Below, in pieces: positions 24,020 to 36,394 of a stretch of 64,000 nucleotides of DNA. Location of the stretch: assembly GCA_037126765.1 (NCBI GenBank), contig JBBCBC010000037.1, forward strand, positions 12,405,263 through 12,469,262. Reading direction: 5' to 3'. The position numbers and the translations under genes are program-made. Numbering within the stretch: position 1 is the first letter of the stretch; each line of letters begins with the position of its first letter. Under the pieces are notes generated by a model. That model was given only the letters and a program-made list of their open reading frames with translations. It was not told the DNA's origin and searched no databases. The DNA comes from Stenogyne calaminthoides (taxonomy: Eukaryota; Streptophyta; Magnoliopsida; Lamiales; Lamiaceae).

Positions 24020-25360
24020 TCCGCCAACAAAGGAGGTGGTGTGCAAGCAACTATCCGGGTACATCGATAGTGGATGCTCAAGGCACATGACCGAAGCAAA
24101 CATCTCCTCAAATCCTACATAGAAACGAGAAAGGCCCGCGTGTACTCTTCGGTGATGATAACTTTGGTTATACCAAAGGGTTTGAACCTTAGAGAATGAT
24201 GATGTACAAGTAACCGAGTCTCGTATGTCGAAGGTCTGAAGCACAACCTATTATCGGTTTCACAATTCTGCGACAACGGATTCAGTGTTGAGTTCTCGAC
24301 TGATCAATGCACTATCAAAAATCGAGTCACTCAATGATTTTGCTAACGTTCAAGAAAAGGGACGATCTACACGGTGATTGATTTGAACAGTTTGTCCAAG
24401 AAATGCGTGCTGATTGTTAAGAGTTCCAAAAGTAGCGATTGGCTCGCACAAAAAGAATGAGCCATCCCGAACTTTAAAACTCTTAATAAGATAAATTAGG
24501 ATGTCTCTAGTGGAAGGACTTCCGAATGAAGTGTTCTCAAAGGATCGACACATGTCTTTGCATGTCGGAAGGAAAACAGTCAAAGCTTCATTCAAAGGAA
24601 TTTCCTGACCAAAGATCCAAATCTTCTTGCAAATTTCATATGGATCTGTTTGGACCGATTACACCAAATCGATCTCAACGGACGAAAATACACTCGTAAT
24701 CGTGGATGACTATTCCAAGTTTACAGGGTTATATTCTTACATAAGAAGAATGAGGCGACAACCAAGATACCCGAAAATCGCTAAGAAGATTACAAAATGA
24801 GAAGGGTGTCAACGGTAGTAAAAATCGATCGATATAAAAGTGCAATTTACAACTCTTTTATTACTGATTTTTGCTCTAAGTTTGGTATCTGACATGAAAC
24901 ATCACCGCGGCGACGCCACAACAGAATGAAGTAATGAACGGAGAAACAGAACTCTCAAAGAAGTTCGCCGAACAATGTTAGTGAACATGCGATACCAAAC
25001 CGTTTACGGCGTAAGCAATCAACATCGTGATGCCATACGCAGTAAGCGGATGTCTCCTAACTAAGGCTCACTACAAAACACCCTATGAACTGGGAAGGGA
25101 AGAAAACCTCGTGTTTCTTACTTCCATGTTTTTTGGGTGCAAGTGTTTCATACACAACAATGGGAAAAGTCGGTTGAAGACGCGTTTGAGGCCAAGTCCG
25201 ATGAGGGTATATTTCTAGGGTATTCTCATCTAGCAAAGCTTTCGGTCTCTACAACAAACAAAACCCTAGTTGTGGAAGAAACACCCCATGTAACCTTTGA
25301 TGAAGCATCTTCCGATCAAGAGAAATCACCTCGTAACAAGAAGTACGATCTACCGTAACA
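24020..25360 (+). pseudogene. Copia protease and integrase relic
   Basis: The protease active site appears as YIDSGCSRHMTEA (about 24061-24100), the Copia form of D-S/T-G. The GAG-pre-integrase motif NLLSVSQFCDNGFSVEF lies at about 24250-24300. Integrase pieces include HMDLFGPI (about 24640) and VIVDDYSKF (about 24700), then DFCSKFGI near 24865 and PYELGREENL-type end motifs (25080-25110). Short indels break the frame between nearly every motif. Confidence 0.7.
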
Positions 25361-25799
25361 CGATATTCGTAAAATGGATCGCCTAACGATCAAGGAAAAA
25401 GGATCGAAATCAGATCAATTTACATTCCGGATCTAGTGATTCACCGATCAATCGATCCTAAGGTACGAACAACTGTCGATGAAAAAAAAGTTCGATTCAC
25501 CGAGATAAGAAGAATCGAACCATCCGGTTCGGGGAACTTCGAAGTTCTCACGAACAGACATCGACACATGATGATTCCAACATCACCGAGACTTGTTCTT
25601 ATCAAGTGGACCATAACCTCGCACCACTCCCAATCACTAGTAATAAGATTTTATCGAAAACGGACGATGTTCTCAAAACCGACGCAAATCGTAGCGAGAA
25701 GGACTCGATAACCGGTCATCCAATCGATCGATAATCGGAGACCCGTCTCGATAAAATTAAAACTAGACATCGATTGGTGAAAGTGCCATGTATTCTTTG

Positions 25800-27384
25800 T
25801 TATCTGCCTATGAAGGAACCTACTACAATCGAGGAAGCATTACAAGACGAAAACCGGATTCTAGCCATGCGGGAGAGCCGAACAGATTCGAGAGAAATGA
25901 AGTATGGGAACTAGTAGACGGCACCCGAGTCATCAAGACGTAATTGGCACGAAATGGATCTTCAAGAACAAGAGAGATGAGAAAAATGTTATCACCGAAA
26001 TAAGGCAAGACTTTGTTGCTAAGGGGTATTCACAATCGGAAGAATTGATTACGATGAGACCTTTGCACCGATCGCCGCCTTTGAAGCCATTCGGGTCAAG
26101 CTTTACGCTTATGCTTCCCACGAGGGTTCATCGTATCGGATGGACGTAAAGAGTGCTTTCTTAAACGGGGTACTAGCGGAGGAAGTTTATGTCGAACAAC
26201 CTCCGTGCTTTGAAAAGGGCAACCAAGTGTATCGTTTAAGAAAAAGCTCTTTATGGCTCAAACAGTTCATGAGCACGGTATGATACACTCTCTCGGTTCT
26301 TGATTGAAAGTGGGTTCACTAAAAGAATAAAGGACGTAACCTTATTCGAGAATAGAAGATGGAGAAGATATTCGATGGTTCAGATTCGTGTGGATCGACA
26401 TCATCTTCGATCTCCTAACAAGAGCCTATGTGAAAGATTCAAAGAACCGATGCAAGGGAAATTCGAGATGTCCATGATGGGTCGATGAATTACTTTCTAG
26501 GTCTCCAAGTTAAACAAAGTTCGGAAGGATATTCATCGCCAAGCAAAAGTACACTAGGAATCTTTTGGCTAAGTTTGGAATTCAAAATAGTAAGGAAGCC
26601 AAAATTCCTATGATGACTGGATTCAAGATGGATCCGATGATGAGGGCGGTCGAAAAAACAAATCGAGGAAGGAATATAGGGCTCTCATTGGATCTTTATT
26701 ATACCCGACCGCCAAACAGACCGGATATCACTTTTGCGAAGAGGTGTATGTGCGATTTCGCAAATCCAATGATCACCACCTAGAAGCGGTAAGCGGATTC
26801 TTAAGTATCTGAAGGAACAATAAACCTTGGTTTATTCTACCCATCGATGATAATCTAAAGCTTAGTGGGTATTACGATTACGATTATGGAGGTTGCAAGA
26901 TCGACGAAAAATCAACCTCGAGAACATGTCGATTCTTAGGAAGCAAACCGATCTCGTGGTTTTCAAAAAGCAAACATCGATTCATGACATCAACAACCGG
27001 GCGAATATATGGTCTGCGGGGAAAATTTGTTGTTCCCAATCGCTCGCTCGACCGGCGGTGAGGATTACAACATTGTAGCTAAGAACGTGCCTATATTCTC
27101 GCGATGGAAATAGTCTTTATTGCAATCACTCGTAATCCGATTCTACATACAAGATGCAAGCATGTGGATGTCGACACCACTTCATAAGAGATCACGTTGA
27201 AAAGAAGAATATCAGAATGGAAAAGATTCATACTGATATACAGAAGGCTGATATTCTAACCAAGCCACTAGCTGAGATCAGATTCAGAGATTTATGCAAT
27301 GAGCTAGGACTTCTAGATCTTGGAGAAATGTCACCGAAAATGTTTGATGGAATGTTCTCCAGAACTAGCTGGTTAAGAGACTAA
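25800..27384 (+). pseudogene. Copia reverse transcriptase and RNase H relic
   Basis: RT motifs: DETFAPIAAFEAIR (26050-26095), YRMDVKSAFLNGVLAEEVYV (26133-26193), and a damaged YVDD box near 26388 where an extra base splits 'gtggat' and 'gacatc'. LCERFKEPMQGKFEMSMMG and MNYFLGLQVKQ follow. RNase H: QKADILTKPL and RFRDLCNELGLLDLGEM close the domain at 27384. The protease-integrase-RT order defines Ty1/Copia. Confidence 0.75.
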
Positions 27385-27389
27385 CCAGA

Positions 27390-28187
27390 TCGAGAGAAAT
27401 CAGTTGAGTTTGGTATCTTAATCGATCTCAAGAGATCGATAATCAAAAATCGATCGGACTTACACGCTACCCGGATCCAAAAGGAATCGATCGGGTTTTA
27501 GTTTATCGATTTAAAGTCTATCGGTTTAAAGGAATCGATCGATTCAAGGTTTATCGATTTAGAAAATGCTCGGTTTAAAGGATTATCCGATTAAATCAAT
27601 TTGGTTATAATATTTCTTTGTGATTCGCTTTTAGGTGATATTCAACAAGCAAGATTCGATTAAGAGCTAAACAATCGCATAAGAAAGGTGAATTTACACA
27701 ACGATGAAATAACAGAACTTTTCATTGATAAAAACCCGAAGGTGAGGTTACATTACGAGTTACAAGTACAAGAAGACCCGGAGGTCAGTACATAAATGTT
27801 AACCAAAATCCTACACCTAGAACCCTAAACCTGCATCCAAACCCAAACCCGAACTCATTAGTTAAGTGTTAATGAGGGGAAGAGAGAGAGATTTTATGAA
27901 ATCGACGCTCATTTTTCCCCACTTAACAGGGGCGGGGGGGCTTGAAAAGGTAATCCCATGCCAAGAACCCGATGGACTCTCCAAGTGAAGTGAGAGCGGC
28001 ATTGACAGGATTACTAAGCCAGGAGCCCTAAAAGGAGGAGTAGTAGGGCTCTCCAGCTGTTAAATGGAGCACGTGTGCCAAAGAGTTGGTCGTCAGATCT
28101 CATGGGCACATGTGCTGCATATTTTATACCAGACTAAGTCTGATGGTTCTGGTTACATCATCGGATAGACACACAAGGTGCATACGG
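27390..28187. other. Copia post-pol spacer
   Basis: It contains short repeats of 'cggtttaaag' and 'gatcgatcg' (27430-27600) and a G-rich stretch (27930-27945). No coding stretch is seen. Confidence 0.4.
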
Positions 28188-28397
28188 TTAGGAGAAGTGT
28201 CTTCTCGGTTGCAACAAAGCAGATCCGCCGCCTACAGTGGTAGAAGAAGCTTTGGCAATCGTATGTGAAATCGAAGATGATGAAGAAAACAGCAATAAGG
28301 GATGCAAAGGGTTGATTTGAGAAGGTGAAATCATATAAAAGGGTGTAAAAGTGTTTGCCGGAAGTCTCACCGGAAACAAGGGTTCACCAAGATACAT
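28188..28397 (-). other. Antisense 69-codon ORF with TATA box inside the Copia element
   Basis: On the minus strand a TATA-type box (CTATAAATTGG, complement of 28454-28464) lies about 57 bp upstream of an ATG (28395-28397) that opens 69 codons ending at 28188: MYLGEPLFPVRLPANTF and a Ser-rich middle (SSSSSISH). The frame is also open upstream to 28589. No known domain is recognised. Together with the + strand promoter at 29319 it forms a divergent arrangement in the post-pol region. Whether it is expressed cannot be seen. Confidence 0.35.
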
Positions 28398-29318
28398 GAT
28401 TCTTACAAAGAAGATAAGTATGGTGAATGGGTGAAGTTGTGTAAAACATTGGTCCAATTTATAGAGGCCAAGCAAGGATGCAAATGCAATTTTCATTTCA
28501 AGAAGCCTATCCGAGAAATTTGCATCAAAAGGACGAAATGTAGAAATCACGCGAATCGATAATTGGATAAATTTACGGTTGATTGACATATCGAGAGATT
28601 CGCACGATATTTACGCATGTCAATCACGCCTACTTAGGAATAGAAGCTACTACTCTAGATTAAGTTTTGGCGGTAACACTTATCCCAAGAATTGGCTTAA
28701 TCTAAAAAAGAATCGATGAGGTCAACCAAAATCGATTACTTACGAAATGATCGGATGAGAGAGATCTGGCGAGCTTGAAACTCCAACAAATCGGATATAT
28801 CGGTCTATATAAACGAAATATCGGTTGAAGGGGAACTTCAACCGATCAAGGAGGATCAAAAGGGAAATCGACGTACTTCGAGGAAAGATCATTAAGCTCA
28901 AGTTTCAACAAATCGATCTGTTGGAGAAGATCAATTGAAAGGATCGGTTGGGAAATTTCTTAAGGCTTAAAGCGAATGATTAAGATCAACAAGTGGAATC
29001 AACATTGACAAGTAATATTGACCGATAACAACATCACCAACCGATCTGATCTCTCTTCTCTTGTTCTTTACTTATTTATCGGATCGTATCTGATATTATT
29101 TGCCTTACTGTACCCACTATCCTTGTGACGTGTACTCTGCAAATCATTTAATGCGGACGTGGGGTACATGTATTAACTGCTACTTGATCGTGCTTTTAAA
29201 TCCAAAAGTTTTGTGTCGTCGTTTTTCCTGACCTACGATCAAAACCGCTAAACTGGAGCGCATAATCTTTTCAAAACGATTGATCTTCAAAATCTTGTCT
29301 TATTGTACCCTCCGCCTC

Positions 29319-29326
29319 TATATAAG
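29319..29326 (+). promoter_or_regulatory. Internal TATA box of the post-pol unit in the Copia element
   Basis: TATATAAG is followed by a pyrimidine-rich leader, a donor-like CTG|GTAATA (29456/29457) and an acceptor-like TTTTTCAG (29563), then ATG at 29616. This looks like a host-style promoter with a leader intron inside an LTR element. Confidence 0.4.
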
Positions 29327-29615
29327 ATTCATCAAACCTTACCAGAGTTTTTCTGCTTCACAAACTTGCATTACTTTCACTGAAAAACTTCAAATTTTCT
29401 CTACGTTTCAAAACGATTTCTTAGAGTTCAAAATCTTCTCTGAAAATTTGAATCTGGTAATATTTTCTTTTAAGCATAATGATGAATCTTTCTTTCCGTT
29501 AAAAACATTGTTTTCAAAAAAGTTGTTTTTCGAATTTATGCTTCATTGCCTTTTGTTTTTCAGCGGTATGATATTGATATTGATTATGCACAAATTTAAT
29601 GAGTCTATCTCACCA

Positions 29616-31530
29616 GATGGCCACTCATGGACTAGGAAAGATAATGTGCAACTATGCGAATCGCAACGAAGATCTTTGAGGACAAGTTCGTTCGGTTTTG
29701 GAACCACCGAGGATTCTCGAATCCATGGAGGTGGAACAAATTCGAAAGAAGGCCGGATCGAAACATATTGCTCCGCTCAACGCAATCCAAAGTGATGCAA
29801 GATGAAGCACTTCAATTCTTGCGCAATTTGAGTGTGGATCTGAAAAAAACGTGAGACGAACCGATGTCGCTAACAATCGGAGAAGAAATCGATCGACAAA
29901 TGCGTACATCACTGCTCTGCTCGTCTTTGCTGCCAGGGCGAATCTCTCCCCGCACACTACAGGAGAATGAGGATGAAGAAATCGAGAGAGGAGCTCTTAA
30001 GAGAGGCATAAAACATCGAAAGCCGATTCATCAAAGCCAATGCTCAAAAGAAAGATAGATCGTTGTTTGACATTCTGTCAAGAACGATCATGGGAATCTC
30101 ATTTAGCCCGGATGCTCTCACATCACCAAAATGTACAAAGATGGCAAAGAATAATTGATGGGGCTCGTAACATCAATTGGCACGGCTTCCCGAAAGCCAT
30201 CTTGCTCCAAGAACACGAAAAATTTGGAGTCAATGAATCCAGTGCGTCTTTTCGAAAAAGAGAGTCGACAATCTCAACAAGGTTGCGCTTATATTGAAGG
30301 ACAAATCGCCAAGCTACCGAATGGAATCGAAATGGATCAAGTCCTACAATGCCTTCCTCTCATCAACTTCGCTTATATATGGGCCACCAGACGATGACAA
30401 AGGAGCCCACTCCAACAAAAAATCAAGAAAGGAAAGAGCAAAAAAGCCGCCTCATCCACACCCGGTTGCTCCACGTAAAAAAAAACGAAATCGTGAAGGC
30501 CCGCGAGAAGAGGCCAAAGAAAGCAAAGGAAGCTACCATGACTCTAAAGACTAGAAGATGAGTCGGAAGAAGAAAAAGCGCCGTAACGTCATGTTGCGCA
30601 ACAAAGAACAGAATCGACAGTAAGCTTCTCAACCCGAGGGCTCGCCAAACGATCCGAGGTAGAAGCACAAACCGATAAATCTCCTTCTCAACCTCGTTGA
30701 TTCACCGCCGACTAAAGGTCAGCTGAGCATGTCACTCCCCGCTAGTTCACCCGCCATGAACTCGAACCAGATATTAATCGCCACTACAAAGCAGAACCCA
30801 TCGCAGTCCGAACCAATCGCATAACTTCCGCCGACTCAAGACAACCGAAGCTTCCACATCTCATCCAACGTAATCCGGACAGATAATTCCTCAGATCCAG
30901 ATCAACAAAGACCATCACCGGAAAAATGGTCGACTAAGAATTGAACGAGATTGATGAGATGTATCCACAACCGGTCGCCCATCCCGCTATCGAGAAGAAG
31001 TCATGGAGATCCTCACCGGAGAGATCTCGGATTAAAAAGCTTCTCGGATCTTATCTTACTTGTTGAATGGATGGGTGGTGCGGATGAGTTCGCAGATTTT
31101 GACTTCGATATGAGGAAGTCCGCCAAAAGTGGGATCACCAAATGAGCTCATATCCGATAAATCTGCGGAAAGCTCGATCCACGAAGTTGGAATTGCGGAA
31201 GAAGAAAAAGCCGGAGATCGCCAAGAAGCTCCGAAAATGTATTAATCGAAATGGTGAATCCGAGGAGCTGCCGATGAAAGTGGAACTGTGCTGCAGTTCA
31301 CGACCAACCACCGGAGGCACAAACAACCCGAACTCGATCAAGTGATGGATCCAATTCCTACATCTCAAATCACCATCGATCAACTCTCGGGAGATCGGAT
31401 CTTGTCTCAAAGATCTCCCGAAAAAGAAGAGATTGAAGTGTTAATCGATCGTAGACAAATCGGTCTCAAACAAATCGAAGCAATCGGAGATCGGTTCTCC
31501 CAATCCATGACCACCATGTCTGGCTGAGCT
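29616..31530 (+). pseudogene. Post-pol ORF relic of the Copia element
   Basis: It starts MATHGLGKIMCNYANRNEDL and then hits TGA. Further open pieces follow in alternating frames: SMEVEQIRKKAGSKHIAPLN, then ESMNPVRLFEKES (about 30225-30265), a lysine-rich basic stretch (30390-30550) and a KLELRKKKKPEIAKKLRK stretch (about 31180-31230). The position matches the extra or env-like gene of Sirevirus-type elements. I see no clear transmembrane segment, so I do not call it env. Confidence 0.4.
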
Positions 31531-32767
31531 TACAAAATCGATTTGATGACAAGTCAAACAGGTGGATCAAAATCAATCTTCTTTTCGACGCTCAGAAAGA
31601 AAAGGCTCGAGTTATCGGAAGAGAAATTTGACAAAATGATTTGGACACTCTCTACAATGGAAACCGCCAAGAAAGAGCCGACATAACCGTTCGAATCTAA
31701 TGACTCAAACTTCGTGTTTATCTCGCTAATGATCTAAATCGAGCATTGTCAATCAACTTTGGGTCTCGACTTCCCACCTCAATCGCTTTTTGATCAAACC
31801 AAAAAGGGAAGGATCTCGAAAACCAACCGACACATCGAAGATAAGGCCCATGGACAAAGCTCAATTAAAGAAAGATCGCTGGGTGTCTTTGACATCAAAA
31901 TCTGGACCGCCATTCGCACCGGAAAGTCACCGAAGACAAATACTAGATAATCTGGTGATAAGGAGCTAGTCAGAAAATTGTCCAAAGAGCGATGATATCA
32001 AGAAAAGAAGGAAAAAGCAAAAACGGCACAAGGTAAGGGTTGAAAAAAGAAGTTCAAATCAAGGGCTAAGAAAGGATTGATGGAAAATCGCACTGAAACC
32101 TCGGTTTGCCGCAAAGAGTCGGAGATCATACCAAAAACTACCGCCGACACGCTAAGAGGTTTGAGGAATGGAATAAGATCGAAGTGAATGGCTTCTAGAT
32201 GCCTTTGTCCTTGATCTTGTTCCAAAGAAGAATCACCGGATGATGAGTTCCTCAACCGGTTCTCTGAGAATAAATATCCGACTTTAAAGTATCTCGGAAA
32301 ATGAAGCCAAGCTTATAAATGTAAAGATATCTCGCCAAGAGTACGATATGATACGTTAGTATACTCGAAGAAGAGGCGAGATGGCTCATTTGACATCTTG
32401 ATGGCATTTGAGAGATTCTACTTTGACATCTTGAGCATTGAGCAAATCGCATATAATCGAAACTCAAGTCATCGGATAACCGATGTCAAATGGAAACTCT
32501 ATCGATTTTCAACGTTCCACAAGACCAAAGAAAATGCGAAAAGGATACAAGCCCAAGGTGAAGATTGAAGATTCGTAAGACGCCTAGGATCACCGCTTTT
32601 AAATACAAAACTTTTCTCGATGTAACATGTAATCATCATATCTAATGAAAAGTTTATTTTTCGATCCCAAGACAAAATCTCTTTGTCTTCCGACATTTGC
32701 TTTTAAGCGTTCTATACTTATCAACTGTTTGGTTTCTCAAGTTTTTGGTTTCATCAAAAAGGGAAAT
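31530..32767. other. Copia 3' untranslated region
   Basis: No coding domain is recognised. It ends with the polypurine tract 'aaaaagggaaat' directly before the 3' LTR. Confidence 0.45.
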
Positions 32768-34329
32768 TGTTGGGAAATTTATAGTTTTGATGAAAGTTCC
32801 AAAAACACATGTAATAGACCGATCGGACACATTAGTACCGATGTTTACATTACCGATAGGAGACCGGTTGATAATGATTGTATAGAAAAAACGATGTAAT
32901 AGATAGGTCACATATTGAGGGGGGAACTCAATATGTAAAGGTCGAATCTGAAGAATCGGAAGAAAGTTCGATATCCCATAGGCGGAATCTAAACCGAATC
33001 GGAAGATCGGATCGAATCGATCTAGTCGATAACTAAACTCAAGTCATGAAGCTCAAACCTCGAATACTAGAAGATCGATGACTTCCGGAAGATCGGACGG
33101 AAGACCTACATCGGTAGAGTCACCCGGTTGAAGCTAAGTCAACAAAGCGCCGAAGACTCCATCGTGGATCGATTCGGCCAGATCGATCGATCGGCCTCAT
33201 AAGATGAAAAACCGATGTTTCATCTTATCATACGCTTGCGATCTAAACAAGAAGAATACCAACCTTAGTTGGAGGAACAACACCGCAAAGCAAGGCTTCC
33301 ATCCAATAAGGAAGAAACACGTATGAACGGTCGATATCATGGATTCGATGTTGCTCTCTCAAACGGCTATAAAATACACATTCACGCTTTTCGGCCATGC
33401 CGTTCTCAAGACGCGTCATCAAGCCCGCAAGTTCCTAAAATAGCCTTGAGATTCAAATTGCTCTCCAACGGCTCTTTGATCTCAAGGTCTATAAATATGG
33501 GATCACACTTCGAGTGAAAAACGGAAATGCTTGGACAAACAACATAATCAAGAAGCTCAAACTATAGTCGATTTTTCATACGAAGAACACAACAAAAAGC
33601 TTATTTTATATTGTGTTCATCCCATAAGTTCTTAGCAAGAAATCTTTTCATCTAGCTTTTTTAAGAACAGTACGCGAGGAAAGATTTCATAGTTGGAACC
33701 TCAACAATCTTACCCAAACCCCCAAGTTAGGATAAGTTGTTTAGCAAGATTTCGATCTAGAGTTTCTAAAGATCTTGATTTACGGGATCGGTTGAGTGAG
33801 AACTCTTAAAACATCTGTTGGTGTCTTGTGTTGGACTAACACACTAAACTAAGTCCAAATCGGTTAAATCGGTTAAGTTGGTGCCCCTTGTGAAAGGGAA
33901 GAGTGATTTAGGACCGGGTTTGTCCGAACCACTATAAATCTTGTGTGCCTTTACCGCTTTTGATTAATCGCTCTCACATCGCACAATCTTAAAGCGCATA
34001 CATATTCTAAGTTAAGATCGATAGCACCAAGCTTCGATCCGACGGACCGATATTTACGCCATCCGATTAAAAAGATAAAACTTGAATCGATTTATACAAA
34101 CCGGTTTTTCACACGGTAAAACTTAAAGCTTCCGCACACATCGCTTAATCGATAGTTACCGAACCGATCCGCTTTCCGCTCAATTAAGTTTGGTTATCGA
34201 ACTAAACCGATTCACTTCGCGACTGATCAAAGCATCTCGCCGCACACCGATCTGCACGAAAAAGTTTTTTTCGTCTATTCACCCTCCCCTCTAGACTTAC
34301 GCCTCACATAACCTGCTCGGGACCTCACA
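32768..34329 (+). repeat. 3' LTR of the long Copia element
   Basis: TGTTGGGAAATTTATAG...GGGACCTCACA. Partner of 19754-21326. Confidence 0.9.
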
Positions 34330-35187
34330 GCTACTTAGGGGCCTTTTAGGAGAATTAAGATTGAACCTTCCAATGGATCTTGAATTATCAATATTGAGCC
34401 ACAATATTATTCAAGCCCATAAATATTAATTAATCCCACTACATAATTAATATTGACTATCCATCTTAACCCATATTACGTCAATATGGCTCCGGTTATT
34501 ATTTCCCGTGTTTAAGATTATCTAGCCCATTAATTAATTCAAGCCATTTGAAATAGCTTTCCATTAATTAATATCTTTTATCCTTGGTTGAGAACGGTTC
34601 AACATTATTATCCATACCTAAACTAGTTCCACTTGCAAGATTTGGTATGATAAATCTTATGAACCTCCCAAGGGGGCGTCGAACAAGCGTGCTTGCACAC
34701 GATTCTCCGTATTAAATCTTAGCAATCGCGTGTGACCAATAATATTGCCCAAGATATAAAGTATTGAATCTCGTTGATTCTCTACCCGTGATAAGTCAAA
34801 ACAATAGTTACCAACCACACGTGATCCTATTTAAGGGGCGAAAGATTAAGAAATAACGAACCACCGAGGTCTAATTCTTCTTTGTTCGATTCACAAGAAT
34901 TTGTCCTCCTCAGAGGTCCTATTCAAAGGCATCACCATGCACTAATGTAATCTCTTGGTCAAGACAAGCCAATTTGAGCCTTACACTTCAACCTTTCACG
35001 ATGGATTGTTCATTTCCATCTAGGCCGTGAATGGTGTACTTTTGGTTACAAGAGACTGTTAATTTAATCTTCTGTGATCTGGTATCACTAAATTAACTAC
35101 AATGTAACACGTCTTATTTATTGAACAGTTATATGCGAGAAATATATGTAACATTTGATGATATTTAAAGTATCAGTGATAAACAAT

Positions 35188-35604
35188 TTATTTCAGTAAA
35201 TAAGTCAGAAATCCAGTTTTGATTATACAAAGTAAAAGCATACTTTCCAGTATAATCCCAACAGTATGCTCGACACTTTGAACTTTGTTTCCAACATGCT
35301 CGCTCATGTTGTGGTCGCCATCCACCGGCTCCTTGAACGCCTCATCTTCAGGAGGATCAATTACCAGAACCCCTTCTGGTAAAAATGAGAAGTCCATACC
35401 AATGTCCTGAAGGTCGGCAAAAGGGAGATCGCGACCAGGGACCGGAGGAGTGTCGACCAACCATTCTTTCAGATCGATTTTAAATGGCTCGAGCTGGTCG
35501 ACCGGAAAGACACGACGAGTTGTGCGCACGGCATCCGCGAAAGCACAGGCATAGGAGAAGTTGATCATCTCCTGATGATAATCTTCTGTGAACATCTTCG
35601 ACAT
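35188..35604 (-). pseudogene. Antisense ORF of the Tat element, copy 1
   Basis: The minus-strand frame begins MSKMFTEDYHQEMINFSYAC and continues VFPVDQLEPFKIDLKEWL, then DLPFADLQDIGMDFSFLPEG. The last codons before 35264 run into the solo LTR, so the true gene end lies at 18724-18848. An upstream in-phase stretch (MDVVKFRPKEKDNQELSV, about 35660-35710) is separated by one stop, so the original start may be further out. Product unknown; acidic and without a domain I recognise. The position between pol and 3' LTR in reverse orientation is a Tat feature. Confidence 0.55.
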
Positions 35605-35759
35605 CTTAACACCAAGGTTGGTGTTCTCTTCTTCGGCCTAGTGCAGATGAACACTCAGCTCTTGATTATCTTTTTCTTTGGGTCGAAACTTCACAACGTC
35701 CATCCCAGCCAAGCCAAAAAGGCTATCCTAGTCAAACACAGAGTTTACAAAGAAAAAGT

Positions 35760-36130
35760 CTAAGGAAAGGGCTCATTATCCGGAGTCGGCGGAAGCGAAA
35801 AGCTGAGCGATCCCATCCTATCCTGACTGCCCTGTTCGCCGCCATCCAGAACTCCCTGCTCGCCGCCATTCTGGGCCCTCTGCTCACCACCATCCTCCAT
35901 CTTACGTTCGCCATCATCCGGTGCACTCGATGATGCCACCAACTTCGAACTCTACTGCTTTCGCCGCTCCCCGCCGCTGCTTTCGCCTCCAACTGTCATA
36001 TCACCCCCATGCTCGCCCATGTCCGTGTCCTCGTCATTAGATGGGGGGTCGACCATCTCGACTCCCTCTGGCAAGAATAAGAAATCAAGGCCGATTTCCT
36101 GGAGATCGGTAGGTGGGAGATGGTGACCAA
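35760..36130 (-). pseudogene. Antisense ORF of the Tat element, partial copy 2
   Basis: This minus-strand stretch repeats the middle of copy 1: DLQEIGLDFLFLPEGVEMVD against DLQDIGMDFSFLPEGVLVID. It then carries the distal GGEQ-rich tail (DGGEQRAQNGGEQGVLDGGE) and ends SLPPTPDNEPFP before a stop at about 35760. Copy 1 has its tail on the far side of the solo LTR, so the element carries two partial copies in tandem. Confidence 0.5.
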
Positions 36131-36139
36131 TGACTCACA

Positions 36140-36290
36140 CTAGTTTGGATGAACACGGACCTCCCCAGTTCGGACGAGCATGGGCCACGTCAGTTTGGAC
36201 GAGCACAGACCTCCCCAGTTTGGATGAGCATGGGCCACGTCGATTCGGATGAGCACAGACCTCCCCTATTCGGGCGAACACAACCACCAT
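36140..36290. repeat. Tandem repeat, unit about 42 bp
   Basis: 'ggacgagcacagacctcccc', then 'agtttggatgagcatgggcc' and 'acgtc', about three and a half units before the Tat 3' LTR. Confidence 0.75.
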
Positions 36291-36394
36291 CAAGTAAGCT
36301 CTCAACACTACTTGCTTTATAGTCACTTTTCTAGCCGACACAAGGGGGTTGCTCCTCTGAGACCGACCAAGCGGGGGGTTGCTAGCATGCTTGC

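Larger units (their letters stand above)
19754..34329 (+). mobile_element. Full-length Copia (Ty1) retrotransposon with long LTRs
   Basis: LTRs of 1573 and 1562 bp enclose a region with Copia order: gag, CCHC relic, protease, integrase, reverse transcriptase, RNase H, followed by a further 5.4 kb before the 3' LTR. Size and the long post-pol region recall Sirevirus-like Copia elements, but the lineage is inferred. A shared 4-bp flank GCTA (19750-19753 and 34330-34333) may be the target duplication. Every coding domain is recognisable but is broken by frequent short indels. Confidence 0.85.
18849..35263 (-). mobile_element. Copia-type solo LTR (about 1.84 kb) split by a second Copia element
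   Basis: The left end is TGTTGGGGAATTTTTTG and the right end ...TATAATCCCAACA, forming the terminal inverted TGTTGGG/CCCAACA of an LTR. Flanks are TTATG (18844-18848) and GTATG (35264-35268), a near-perfect 5-bp duplication. Removing 19754-34333 rejoins 'tattggactttatgttgggcta' with 'cttaggggccttttagg'. On the minus strand a TATA-type word ('TATAAATAGGGGATG') near 19240 and the right-end sequence fit a Copia LTR. No internal region or second LTR exists, so it is a solo LTR. Confidence 0.7.

Noticed and set aside
28188..28589. Calling the minus-strand frame a host gene
   Set aside because: It lies wholly inside the Copia element and has no recognised domain. It is kept only as an antisense ORF with a promoter-like box.
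29616..31530. Envelope-like protein call for the post-pol ORF
   Set aside because: No signal peptide or transmembrane segment could be seen; only basic and charged stretches.
18849..35263. Treating the outer TGTTGGG...CCCAACA pair as a full LTR element
   Set aside because: After removing the inner Copia element only about 1.84 kb remain, with one set of LTR features and no internal region, so a solo LTR fits better.
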